Of a DNA stretch of 62,610 nucleotides, positions 50,486 through 58,532 are shown in pieces (the stretch's first letter is position 1; each line of letters opens with the position of its first letter). The stretch lies in the NCBI RefSeq assembly GCF_010993775.1, contig NZ_WOTO01000054.1, forward strand, positions 1 through 62,610, read 5' to 3'. The notes below the pieces were generated by a model. That model had not been told where the DNA came from and ran no database searches. It worked only from the letters and a program-made list of their open reading frames with translations. The position numbers and the translations under genes were made by a program. Origin of the DNA: Fodinicola feengrottensis. GTDB taxonomy: Bacteria > Actinomycetota > Actinomycetes > Mycobacteriales > HKI-0501.

Positions 50486-50995
50486 GTGCTCGTTCCCACG
50501 CTCGCGACCGAGCGGCTGGTGCTGCGCCAGTTCCGCGAGTCCGACGCCGCCGGACTGTGCCGGCTGGCCCTGCATCCGGAGATCACCCGCTTCCTGGCGA
50601 ACCGCTCAGTGGACCTGCGCGCGCACGCGGCCGCCGTACGCACGATGCTCACTGACGAGGTCTATCCGGACGGGCTCGGCAGCTGGGTCGTCACCGAGCC
50701 GGATGGACTGATTGTCGGCCGCGGACACCTGCGTCCGAGCAGCCAGCTGCCCGGACTGCCGGCTGAGATCGGTTGGTTCCTGAGCCCCGATCGGTGGGGC
50801 CGCGGCCTCGCCCGAGAGGCCACCGAGGCGCTGATCCGGCACGGCTTTGACACCGTCCGCCTACCGGCGATCTGGGCGCTCGTACACGAGGACAACATCC
50901 CGTCGCTGGGCCTGGCCAAACGCCTCGGTTTCCAGGACTCCGGCAGCGGCGAGCATTACGGCGCCACCCACCGTCGCCTCGTTCTTCTTCGCTAG
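50486..50995 (+). CDS. GNAT-family N-acetyltransferase 2
   Basis: 169 residues, the same length as the preceding gene and alignable with it: LATERLVLRQFRESDAAGL, EIGWFLSPDRWGRGLAREAT and VHEDNIPSLGLAKRLGFQDS. The two look like a tandem duplication that has diverged strongly. GTG at 50486 follows the previous TGA directly. Acceptor unknown. No frame breaks. Confidence 0.88.
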   Translation: MLVPTLATERLVLRQFRESDAAGLCRLALHPEITRFLANRSVDLRAHAAAVRTMLTDEVYPDGLGSWVVTEPDGLIVGRGHLRPSSQLPGLPAEIGWFLSPDRWGRGLAREATEALIRHGFDTVRLPAIWALVHEDNIPSLGLAKRLGFQDSGSGEHYGATHRRLVLLR

Positions 50996-51090
50996 TTGCT
51001 TTATTCGGTGATCCAGACGGTGATCTGAGTGCGCCGGAGGATCGCCAGGCTTGTGCCGCGACCGCGGCGATCATGGGCCAGTTCCCGGTT

Positions 51091-51637
51091 TTAGTGGTGG
51101 CGGTCGTAGTGGCGGGCGACGCGGGCGCGGTTGCCGCAGGAGGCGGAGCACCATTCGCGGCGGGGGGTGCTGGCGTACGAAGAAGAGGACGCAGCCGGGA
51201 GCGAGGCAGGCCCGCAATCGCGAACGATGGTCGCCGGAGAAGAGTGACACTGCCTGCTCGGCGATCTTGGAGATCGCTTGCTCTGTCGTCGTACGAGCGC
51301 AAATCCGGACCACCGAGCCGTCGGTGTTCAGCGAGGACCAGCTCGGTGCGAGCGCGCAGGCGCGATTGACGACGGCCAGGGCGTCGACATTGGACGTACG
51401 CGGGCGCGGATCGTCGGTCGCGTCCGCGGCCAACTGCCGCAGAGCGTCGCGGAGTTCGCGCAGCTGGAGAGCGAGGTCGGCAGGGGCCTGGGTAACGTCG
51501 TGACCGGTCGCCTGGAGCCATCCAGTGGTCTCCGCGGGCGTGCTCAGGGCGTCATAGCCACCGTTGCGGTCGGCCCAGATCGTGTTCATCAGCTCGACCG
51601 GCAACGGCTCACCCAGCAGTGGCGCGTTCGTACCCAT
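51091..51637 (-). CDS. CGNR zinc-finger regulator (ABATE domain)
   Basis: N-terminal ABATE-type domain (VELMNTIWADRNGGYDALST, LQLRELRDALRQLAA) and a C-terminal zinc finger. After an insertion in a C-run near 51157 the tail reads REWCSASCGNRARVARHY, with CLAPGC 18 residues before: the family's CxxxxC plus CGNR pattern. About 181 residues. Presumably a DNA-binding regulator. Divergent from the flavin-barrel gene, 81 bases away, which may be its target. Confidence 0.85.
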
Positions 51638-51718
51638 GCCGGCAGGCTAACACTCTCTAATGGCTAGGCAGGCTGCTAGCCGTTTGACACCGTGCGGCAA
51701 CGCTTCTAACGTCAAGAC

Positions 51719-52549
51719 ATGCGGGCAGACATTAGGTCGGGGTTTCACGAGGGTGAGCTGGCGGTTCAGCGGCGAGCGGGCGTCCAGGCGCAGGCGGCGA
51801 GGTTGTCGCGGATGGTGGCACCCGCTTCGCTGGCCGGCGGCGCGGCCCGGTTCCTGGCGGAGCGTACGTTCGCGGCCCTCACCGCTCGGGACAGCAGGGG
51901 CACCCTCTGGACCTCGCCGGTGATCGGTCCGAAGGGCTTCCTCGACGGGACCGACACGACGCTGCGAGTCCACGCGCTCCCGGCTGGCCCGCTGCAGGTG
52001 CTCCCGGCCGGCCAGCCCGCCGGCATGATCGCGATCGACTTCGCGACCCGGTGTCGTCTTCGGGTCAACGGCGACCTGACCGCGGTCGGACCCGACGGTT
52101 TCGAGATCGATGTCGAGCAGGCGTACGGAAACTGCCCGCAGTACATCCACCACCACGATCTCGAATCGCTGGCCGCGACCGAGCGGGAGCTGGAGCGCGG
52201 CGACCGGCTCAGCCCGGACGACATCGCCCTGATCCAGCAATCGGACACGTTTTTCCTTGGTACCACTCATCAGAGAGCGCGCGGCGTCGACACCTCGCAC
52301 CGCGGCGGCGAACCCGGATTCGTACGAGTCGAGGAATCGCACGTGTGGTGGCCGGACTACCCGGGCAACAACCTGTTCAACAGCCTGGGAAATCTCGCCG
52401 TCGACGACACCGCGTCACTGCTTTTCCTCGATTTCGGGACAGGTCTGACGCTGCATCTGTCCGGCACCGCCGCGATCGACTGGGCCACTGGCCGTACGGT
52501 CCACTTCACCCCCAGCGCCATCGCCAGGTGGCACCCTCCGCGACCTTGA
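51719..52549 (+). CDS. Pyridoxamine 5'-phosphate oxidase-fold flavin-binding protein
   Basis: 276 residues. FHEGELAVQRRAGVQAQAAR at the start, FAALTARDSRGTLWTSPVIG, AGMIAIDFATRCRLRVNGDL and EQAYGNCPQYIHHHDLES are the blocks of large split-barrel PNPOx-like proteins. Likely binds FMN or F420; reaction unknown. The ATG at 51719 is preceded by only a weak ribosome site. A hairpin overlaps the stop. No frame breaks seen. Confidence 0.8.
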   Translation: MRADIRSGFHEGELAVQRRAGVQAQAARLSRMVAPASLAGGAARFLAERTFAALTARDSRGTLWTSPVIGPKGFLDGTDTTLRVHALPAGPLQVLPAGQPAGMIAIDFATRCRLRVNGDLTAVGPDGFEIDVEQAYGNCPQYIHHHDLESLAATERELERGDRLSPDDIALIQQSDTFFLGTTHQRARGVDTSHRGGEPGFVRVEESHVWWPDYPGNNLFNSLGNLAVDDTASLLFLDFGTGLTLHLSGTAAIDWATGRTVHFTPSAIARWHPPRP

Positions 52550-52598
52550 CGTTGTCGCTGAGGCAGGCCACCGCGGCCATCGAAAGGTCAAGGTCGCG
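52539..52598 (+). terminator. Hairpin after the flavin-barrel gene
   Basis: CGCGACCTTGAC (52539-52550) pairs perfectly with GTCAAGGTCGCG (52587-52598) around a 36-base centre. The left arm overlaps the stop codon of the gene. About 90 bases before efp. Confidence 0.55.
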
Positions 52599-52691
52599 AA
52601 GGGGGGCAGGGGAGGAGGTGAGGGGTCCAGATATACTTGACCTTTGCCAAGAGTAGATGTTTGTCAACTTGATCAGGAGACGTAAGCGCGC

Positions 52692-53255
52692 ATGGCTTCC
52701 ACGAATGACCTGAAGAACGGCTTGGTGCTCAACCTGGATGGCCAGCTCTGGTCCGTGGTGGAGTTCCAGCACGTCAAGCCCGGAAAGGGCGGCGCTTTCG
52801 TCCGGACCAAGTTGAAGAACGTGCTGTCCGGCAAGGTCGTCGACAAGACCTTCAATGCCGGCACCAAGGTCGAGACGGCCAGCGTCGACAAGCGTGGGAT
52901 GACCTATTCGTACGCCGAGGGCGACGACTTCGTGTTCCTTGACTCGGAGACGTTTGACCTGGTGACAGTGCCTGGCTCCACGGTTGGCGACGCGAAGAAC
53001 TACCTGCTGGACAACGCCGAGGTCACCGTCGCGCTGCACGAGGGCACGCCGCTCTACCTGGAACTGCCGGTGAGCATCGAGATCGTGATCAGCCAGACCG
53101 ACCCGGGCCTGCAGGGCGACCGCTCGACCGGCGGCACCAAGCCGGCGACGCTGGAGACCGGCGCGGAGATCCAGGTGCCGCTGTTCGTCTCGTCCGGCGA
53201 GAAGATCAAGGTCGACACCCGGGACGGCCGTTATCTCGGCCGCGTCTCGAGCTGA
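52692..53255 (+). CDS. efp: Elongation factor P
   Basis: Rescues ribosomes stalled on polyproline. 187 residues, three beta-barrel domains: MASTNDLKNGLVLNLDGQLW, the tip loop VKPGKGGAFVRTKLKNV (residues 28-44, Lys32 at the modifiable position), LETGAEIQVPLFVSSGEKIKVDTRDGRYLGRV at the end. Clean reading frame. Followed after one base by nusB, the usual actinobacterial pair. Confidence 0.97.
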   Translation: MASTNDLKNGLVLNLDGQLWSVVEFQHVKPGKGGAFVRTKLKNVLSGKVVDKTFNAGTKVETASVDKRGMTYSYAEGDDFVFLDSETFDLVTVPGSTVGDAKNYLLDNAEVTVALHEGTPLYLELPVSIEIVISQTDPGLQGDRSTGGTKPATLETGAEIQVPLFVSSGEKIKVDTRDGRYLGRVSS

Positions 53256-53256
53256 A

Positions 53257-53703
53257 GTGCCGGAAAAAGACAGTTGGAGCAGCGGCACGGCCAACATGAC
53301 GGCCCGCCGCAAGGCCCGGAAACGGGCGCTGGACGTTTTGTACGAAGCCGATCTGCGCGAGCTGAACGCGGTCACCCTGCTGGCCGATCGGCTGGCGCAG
53401 GCCGATCCACCGGTGCCGGAATACGCGGTGGACCTGGTGGAGGGCGTGGACGAGCACCGGGCCCGGATCGACGAGCTGCTGGAGACGTACGCCGAGGGCT
53501 GGACGCTGGACCGGATGCCGCCGGTCGACCGCAATCTGCTCCGGGTGGCGATTTACGAGCTGCTCTGGTGCGACGACGTGCCGGACGCGGTGGCGATCGA
53601 CGAGGCCGTCGAGCTGGCTCGGACGCTTTCGACCGACGACTCGCCGCGTTTCGTCAACGGCGTGCTGGGCAAGATCCAGCTGGTCAAGAGCGAATTAGCC
53701 TGA
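53257..53703 (+). CDS. nusB: Transcription antitermination factor NusB
   Basis: Helical RNA-binding protein that works with NusE on rRNA operons. TARRKARKRALDVLYEADLR, NLLRVAIYELLWCDDVPDAVAI, VELARTLSTDDSPRFVNGVLGK are conserved NusB blocks. GTG at 53257 adds a 14-residue leader; the ATG at 53296 (MTARRKARK) is an equally good start by homology. Ends before a hairpin shared with convergent bldD. No frame breaks. Confidence 0.95.
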   Translation: MPEKDSWSSGTANMTARRKARKRALDVLYEADLRELNAVTLLADRLAQADPPVPEYAVDLVEGVDEHRARIDELLETYAEGWTLDRMPPVDRNLLRVAIYELLWCDDVPDAVAIDEAVELARTLSTDDSPRFVNGVLGKIQLVKSELA

Positions 53704-53725
53704 GCCCCCGCTCAGTGGGCCGTTG

Positions 53726-53760
53726 GGCCGCCGTACGCCGCTGAGGCTGCTACGGCGGCC
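53726..53760. terminator. Hairpin between convergent nusB and bldD
   Basis: GGCCGCCGTA (53726-53735) pairs perfectly with TACGGCGGCC (53751-53760) around a 15-base loop. Lying in the 79-base gap between two convergent genes, it can serve both. Confidence 0.6.
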
Positions 53761-53782
53761 ACCCCTGGCCGGTGGGTTGTTC

Positions 53783-54265
53783 CTACTGGGGCTGGCGGGC
53801 GTCGCCGCCGATGAGCACACCCCACTCGCTGAGCCGGTCGGTCAGACCGGACGGCGAGGTGTCGTAGATGATCGCGAGCGCGCGCAGGTCGTCGGCGCGG
53901 ATGGACAGCACCCGGCCGTTGTAGTCGCCGCGCTGCTGCTGGATGCTGCGCGCGTACCGCAGCAGGGCCCCAGCCTCGTCGGTCGGCAGGTGCAGGAGGC
54001 GCTCCAGGTCCAGGACGACCCGGCCGCTCTCCTCATGCCGGCTCGGCGTGGGGTCGGGCAGCAGCTCGGACATCGGCACGCGGTAGAAGTCCGCGAGCTC
54101 GGACAGCCGAGCCACCGTGACGGCGCGGTCGCCGCGCTCGTACGAGCCGACCACCACCGCCTTCCAGCGACCGGATGACTTCTCTTCGACGCCCTGCAGC
54201 GAGAGTCCCTGCTGCTGGCGGATGGCGCGCAGCCGGGCGCCAAGGGCACGTGCGTAGTCAGACAT
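53783..54265 (-). CDS. bldD: BldD, c-di-GMP-responsive developmental regulator
   Basis: 160 residues. Xre-type helix-turn-helix at the N terminus (GARLRAIRQQQGLSLQGVEE, WKAVVVGSYERGDRAVTVARL) and the C-terminal domain with both c-di-GMP motifs: RGD at residues 112-114 and RADD at 123-126 (the RxxD motif). In Streptomyces a c-di-GMP tetramer joins two BldD C-domains to repress sporulation genes. Both motifs are intact, so nucleotide control is likely here. Clean reading frame. Confidence 0.95.
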   Translation of the reverse strand: MSDYARALGARLRAIRQQQGLSLQGVEEKSSGRWKAVVVGSYERGDRAVTVARLSELADFYRVPMSELLPDPTPSRHEESGRVVLDLERLLHLPTDEAGALLRYARSIQQQRGDYNGRVLSIRADDLRALAIIYDTSPSGLTDRLSEWGVLIGGDARQPQ

Positions 54266-54681
54266 TAATGCTCCGTACGGGTGTGGCCAGGTTGTCGGTT
54301 ACCATCCGTAATGATACTACGGAGAGTGACGACTTTGGGGTCTTCGCCGAGATCCGCCCACATTTTTTCGGATGGTCCATCTGGTCTTCAGGGGGCCTAG
54401 CCGGATCTGTGTGTAACGGTTCTCGTGTTTGATCTATCGCACGGTGACCACCCATACGTTACGCGTCAGGGACAGATTACCACCAGTTACTTAGTTGTGA
54501 CATTCCGCAGCGGGTTCCGGACTCACCGTTTTGGTTGCCGACGGTGGCCGCTGATGCCCGGTGTGACCGTCGGCACGAGCCGGCGCGGCGGCTGATGACC
54601 AGCGTATCGGCGCTGGTAGCGTGCCCGTTAGACCCGCAATCCTTTAACGAGCCGTCCAGTGAGGCGGAGAAGGAGGGGCAG
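54266..54681. other. Divergent control region between bldD and pyrR
   Basis: About 415 bases with no gene. It holds an interrupted dyad CCGTA-N7-TACGG (54306-54322) close to the bldD start, and the PyrR-binding leader just before pyrR. Promoters for both genes must lie here. Sequences such as GTTACGCGTCA resemble parts of BldD sites, but I do not claim one. Confidence 0.5.
54651..54666 (+). promoter_or_regulatory. PyrR-binding RNA site overlapping the pyrR translation start
   Basis: GCCGTCCAGTGAGGCG contains the conserved PyrR recognition loop (UCCAGUGAGG) closed by a GCC/GGC stem. It lies 16 bases before the pyrR ATG and runs into the AAGGAGG ribosome site. In mycobacteria PyrR with UMP or UTP binds such a leader and blocks translation of the pyr operon; the same control is inferred here. 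Confidence 0.75.
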
Positions 54682-55245
54682 ATGGTTTCTGCCAAAAACG
54701 ATCTCGCGGAGAAGACGATCCTGGACGCCGAGGCGATGGCCCGGACCTTGGACCGGATCGCTCACCAGATCCTGGAGAAGACCGAAGGCGGCGCCGAGAC
54801 GGTGCTGTTGGGCATCCCGACCCGCGGTGCGCCGCTGGCCCGCCGGCTGGCCGACCGGGTGAGTACGTTCGCCGGCGTCCAGGTCCCGGTCGGCACGCTC
54901 GACATCACGCTCTACCGCGACGACCTCCGGCTGCGGGGCGTAAGGGCGCTGGAGCACACCGACGTACCAGCCACCGGCGTCGACGACCAGCGGGTGATCC
55001 TGGTCGACGACGTGCTGTTCTCCGGCCGGACCGTAAGGGCCGCGCTGGACGCCCTGAAAGACCTTGGCCGGCCGTCCGCCGTGCAGCTGGCCGTGCTGGT
55101 CGACCGCGGCCACCGCCAGCTCCCGATCCGCGCCGACTACGTCGGCAAGAACATCCCGACCTCGCTGGTCGAGAGCGTGCATGTCCGACTGTCCGAAGTG
55201 GATGGTGCGGACGCCGTGGTGCTCACTCCGGGAGGCGAACGATGA
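54682..55245 (+). CDS. pyrR: PyrR, pyrimidine operon regulator / uracil phosphoribosyltransferase
   Basis: 187 residues. ILDAEAMARTLDRIAHQILE, VLLGIPTRGAPLARRLADRV, GTLDITLYRDDLRLRG, PRPP motif VILVDDVLFSGRTVRAALD (residues 105-123) and VDRGHRQLPIRADYVGKN. It binds pyr leader RNA when UMP or UTP is high and has weak UPRTase activity. ATG at 54682 with AAGGAGG upstream; the frame extends further upstream but that part has no family match. Overlaps pyrB by four bases. No frame breaks. Confidence 0.95.
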   Translation: MVSAKNDLAEKTILDAEAMARTLDRIAHQILEKTEGGAETVLLGIPTRGAPLARRLADRVSTFAGVQVPVGTLDITLYRDDLRLRGVRALEHTDVPATGVDDQRVILVDDVLFSGRTVRAALDALKDLGRPSAVQLAVLVDRGHRQLPIRADYVGKNIPTSLVESVHVRLSEVDGADAVVLTPGGER

Positions 55246-56156
55246 TCGAGCATCTGCTGTCCTCGTCCGATCTGGACCTGGAGACCGCGACGCTGGTGCT
55301 GGACACCGCCGCGGAAATGGCCGCGGTTTCCGGGCGTGAGGTCAAAAAACTGCCGACCCTGCGCGGTCGTACGGTCGTCAACCTGTTCTACGAGGACTCG
55401 ACCCGCACCAGGATTTCCTTTGAGGCGGCCGCCAAACGGCTGTCCGCGGACGTGATCAACTTCGCCGCCAAGGGGTCCAGCGTCTCGAAAGGCGAAAGCC
55501 TCAAGGACACCGCGCTGACGCTGCAGGCAATGGGTGCCGACGCGGTCGTCATCCGGCATCCGGCTTCTGGCGCTCCGCATCGGTTGGCGGGCTGGATCGA
55601 CGGAAGTGTCGTCAATGCCGGCGACGGTACGCACGAGCATCCCACTCAGGCTTTGCTGGACGCGTACACCATGCGCTCTCGGCTCGGTCGCCTCGAAGGC
55701 CTGCGGGTCGCGCTCGTCGGCGATGTGCTGCATTCCCGGGTGGCCCGGTCGAATGTGTGGCTGCTGCGCACCCTCGGCGCCGAGGTCACGCTGGTCGCGC
55801 CACCGACACTGCTGCCGGTGGGAGTGGACAGCTGGCCGGTCCAGGTCTCGTACGACCTGGACAGCGTGCTGCCCAAACTTGACGTGGTGATGATGCTGCG
55901 GGTCCAGCGAGAGCGGATGAACGCGTCGTTTTTCCCGTCTGTACGCGAATATTCGCGTCGGTACGGGCTGGATGCGGCACGGATGGGCGCATTGCCCGAG
56001 CACGCGATCGTGATGCACCCCGGCCCGATGATCCGCGGCATGGAGATCAGCCCGGAGGTCGCCGACTCGACCCGCTCCACGATTGTCGAGCAGGTGGCCA
56101 ACGGCGTGAGCGTACGAATGGCGGTTCTCTATCTGATGTTGGGCGGGATGGCGTGA
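55242..56156 (+). CDS. pyrB: Aspartate carbamoyltransferase catalytic subunit
   Basis: Forms carbamoyl-aspartate. 304 residues: carbamoyl-phosphate motif YEDSTRTRISFEAAAKRL (residues 50-67), KGSSVSKGESLKDT, GDGTHEHPTQALLDAYTM, VALVGDVLHSRVARSN, MMLRVQRERM and VMHPGPMIRGMEI. No regulatory pyrI gene is present, as in other actinobacteria. ATGA overlap with pyrR and a GTG overlap with pyrC. Clean frame. Confidence 0.96.
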   Translation: MIEHLLSSSDLDLETATLVLDTAAEMAAVSGREVKKLPTLRGRTVVNLFYEDSTRTRISFEAAAKRLSADVINFAAKGSSVSKGESLKDTALTLQAMGADAVVIRHPASGAPHRLAGWIDGSVVNAGDGTHEHPTQALLDAYTMRSRLGRLEGLRVALVGDVLHSRVARSNVWLLRTLGAEVTLVAPPTLLPVGVDSWPVQVSYDLDSVLPKLDVVMMLRVQRERMNASFFPSVREYSRRYGLDAARMGALPEHAIVMHPGPMIRGMEISPEVADSTRSTIVEQVANGVSVRMAVLYLMLGGMA

Positions 56157-57426
56157 ACAACTGGATCATTTCCGGCGCTTCGGTGCTGGGTGGCGAGCCG
56201 GCCGACATTTTCGTACGAGACGGGGTCATCGCCGACTCCGCGCCGGACAGTGCGCAACGGCTGGACGCGACCGGCCTGATCGCCCTGCCGGGTTTGGTTG
56301 ACCTGCATACACATCTGCGTGAGCCGGGCCGGGAAGACGCCGAGACGGTCGAAACCGGCAGCCGAGCGGCGGCTTTGGGTGGCTACACAGCGGTTTGTGC
56401 GATGGCGAACACCGATCCGGTCGCGGACACCGCTGGCGTGGTCGAGCAGGTGTGGCGGCTCGGCAAGGACGCTGGTTTGGTCGACGTACAGCCGATTGGC
56501 GCGGTGACGGTTGGTCTGGCTGGCGAAAGACTTGCTGAGCTGGGCGCGATGGCCACTTCCGCTGCGCGGGTGCGCGTCTTTTCCGACGACGGCCACTGTG
56601 TCCACGATCCGGTGCTGATGCGCCGCGCTTTGGAGTATGTGAAGGCTTTCGACGGTGTCATCGCGCAGCACGCCGAGGAACCGCGGCTAACCGTCGGTGC
56701 GCAGATGAACGAAGGCGACACCTCCGCTCGACTGGGCCTGGCCGGCTGGCCGGCGGTTGCTGAGGAAGCGATCATTGCTCGCGATGTTCTGCTTGCCGGG
56801 CACGTGAATTCTCGCCTGCACATCTGCCATGTCTCGACCGCCGGCAGTGTGGAGTTGATCCGCTGGGCGAAGTCGAAGGGCTGGCGGGTCACCGCCGAGG
56901 TCACTCCGCATCATCTGCTGCTGACCGATGACCTGGTCGAAGGCTATGACCCGGTTTTCAGGTGAATCCGCCGCTGCGAACCGAGGCGGACGTTCTCGCG
57001 CTGCGCGAAGGGCTGCGAGACGGGACGATCGACATCGTGGCCACCGATCACGCTCCGCACACCGTGGAGGACAAGGAATGCGAGTGGGCGTACGCGCGCC
57101 CCGGCATGGTCGGTCTGGAGACCGCACTGTCCATTGTGGTCGAAGCGATGGCTGGCACGGATCGGTTGTGGGAACGCATTGCTGACTGGATGTCCGCGAC
57201 TCCGGCCCGCATCGCCGGCCTGAGCGGTCACGGCGCGGGCTTGGCGGTGGGGGAGCCGGCGAACCTGACGCTGGTCGATCCGGCCGTACGGTGGACGCCC
57301 GGGCCGGCCGAGTTGGCCAGCCGGTCGCACAACACGCCGTATGCCGGCCGCGAACTGCCCAGCCGGCCGGTGGCGACGTTCCTGCGCGGAGTGCCGACGG
57401 TTCTGGACGGGAAGGCGCAAAAATGA
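56153..57426 (+). CDS. pyrC: Dihydroorotase
   Basis: Closes the pyrimidine ring. Class I (long) dihydroorotase of about 424 residues: metal ligands in VDLHTHLREPGREDAET (His52, His54), NTDPVADT, SDDGHCVHDP, QHAEEPRLT, HICHVSTAGSVELIR, AEVTPHHLLLTDD and DIVATDHAPHT with the last Asp ligand. A lost A near 56957 (FKVNPPLRTEADV) breaks the frame. GTG start at 56153. The TGA overlaps the carA ATG. In this operon no unknown gene separates pyrC and carA. Confidence 0.94.
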
Positions 57427-58532
57427 GTTCGGCGATGTTGGTGCTGGAGGACGGTCGGGTTTTTCGCGGCGAATCGTACGGCGCCACCGGGGAAACGTTC
57501 GGCGAAGCGGTTTTCGCCACCGGCATGACCGGCTATCAGGAAACGCTCACCGACCCGTCGTATTGCGGCCAGGTCGTCTGCATGACCGCCCCACATATCG
57601 GTAACACCGGGGTGAACGACGAGGACGACGAGTCCGACCGTATCTGGGTTTCCGGTTATGTCGTACGCGATCCGGCGCGCGTTCCGTCCAACTGGCGTTC
57701 GCAGCGTACGTTGGACGGCGAGTTGGCGAAACAGGGCATCGTCGGGATTTCCGGCGTGGACACCCGAGCGCTGACCCGGCATCTGCGTGAGCGCGGCGCG
57801 ATGCGCTGCGGAATATCCACAGTGGACGATGCCGACGCGTTGCTGGAAAAGGTGTTGGCGAGCCCCTCGATGGTGGGCCGGGATCTGGTCGCCGACGTGA
57901 GCACCAGCCGGCCGTATGTGGTGCCCGCGCAGGGCGAACCGCGGTTCACAGTGGCCGCGATCGACCTCGGCATCAAACGCAACACCCCCCGCAACTTCGC
58001 CCGCCGTGGCATCACCACCCACGTCCTGCCGGCGTACGTCAATGTGCAGGAGTTGGTGACTTTGGCGCCGGACGGGGTTTTCCTGTCCAACGGCCCGGGC
58101 GACCCGGCGACAACCGACGCGATTGTCGAGCTGACCCAGGGCATCCTGCAGGCCGGCATTCCGCTGTTCGGGATCTGCTTCGGAAACCAGGTGCTCGGCC
58201 GGGCGCTCGGATTTGGCACGTACAAACTGCCGTTTGGCCACCGCGGCATCAACCAGCCGGTGCTGGACCGGGCGACCGGCAAGGTCGAGGTCACCGCACA
58301 CAACCACGGGTTCGCGGTGGACGCACCGCTGGACCGGTCGACCGAGACTCCGTACGGGCGGGTCGAAGTCAGTCATGTGGGCCTCAACGACAATGTGGTG
58401 GAAGGCCTGGTCTGCCGAGACGTGCCGGCATTCAGCGTGCAATATCACCCCGAGGCGGCGGCCGGTCCGCACGACGCGGGTTATTTGTTCGACCGCTTTG
58501 TTGAGCTGATGGAAAGGCAACCTGGTGCCTAA
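57423..58532 (+). CDS. carA: Carbamoyl-phosphate synthase small subunit
   Basis: Glutaminase that feeds ammonia to CarB. 369 residues: ALLVLEDGRVFRGESYGATG-like start, GEAVFATGMTGYQETLTDPSY, VGISGVDTRALTRHLRERG, and the class I amidotransferase domain with FLSNGPGDPA, nucleophile GICFGNQVLGRALG (Cys in ICFG) and catalytic His in FSVQYHPEAAAGP. ATG at 57423. Overlaps carB by eight bases. Clean frame. Confidence 0.96.
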   Translation: MSSAMLVLEDGRVFRGESYGATGETFGEAVFATGMTGYQETLTDPSYCGQVVCMTAPHIGNTGVNDEDDESDRIWVSGYVVRDPARVPSNWRSQRTLDGELAKQGIVGISGVDTRALTRHLRERGAMRCGISTVDDADALLEKVLASPSMVGRDLVADVSTSRPYVVPAQGEPRFTVAAIDLGIKRNTPRNFARRGITTHVLPAYVNVQELVTLAPDGVFLSNGPGDPATTDAIVELTQGILQAGIPLFGICFGNQVLGRALGFGTYKLPFGHRGINQPVLDRATGKVEVTAHNHGFAVDAPLDRSTETPYGRVEVSHVGLNDNVVEGLVCRDVPAFSVQYHPEAAAGPHDAGYLFDRFVELMERQPGA

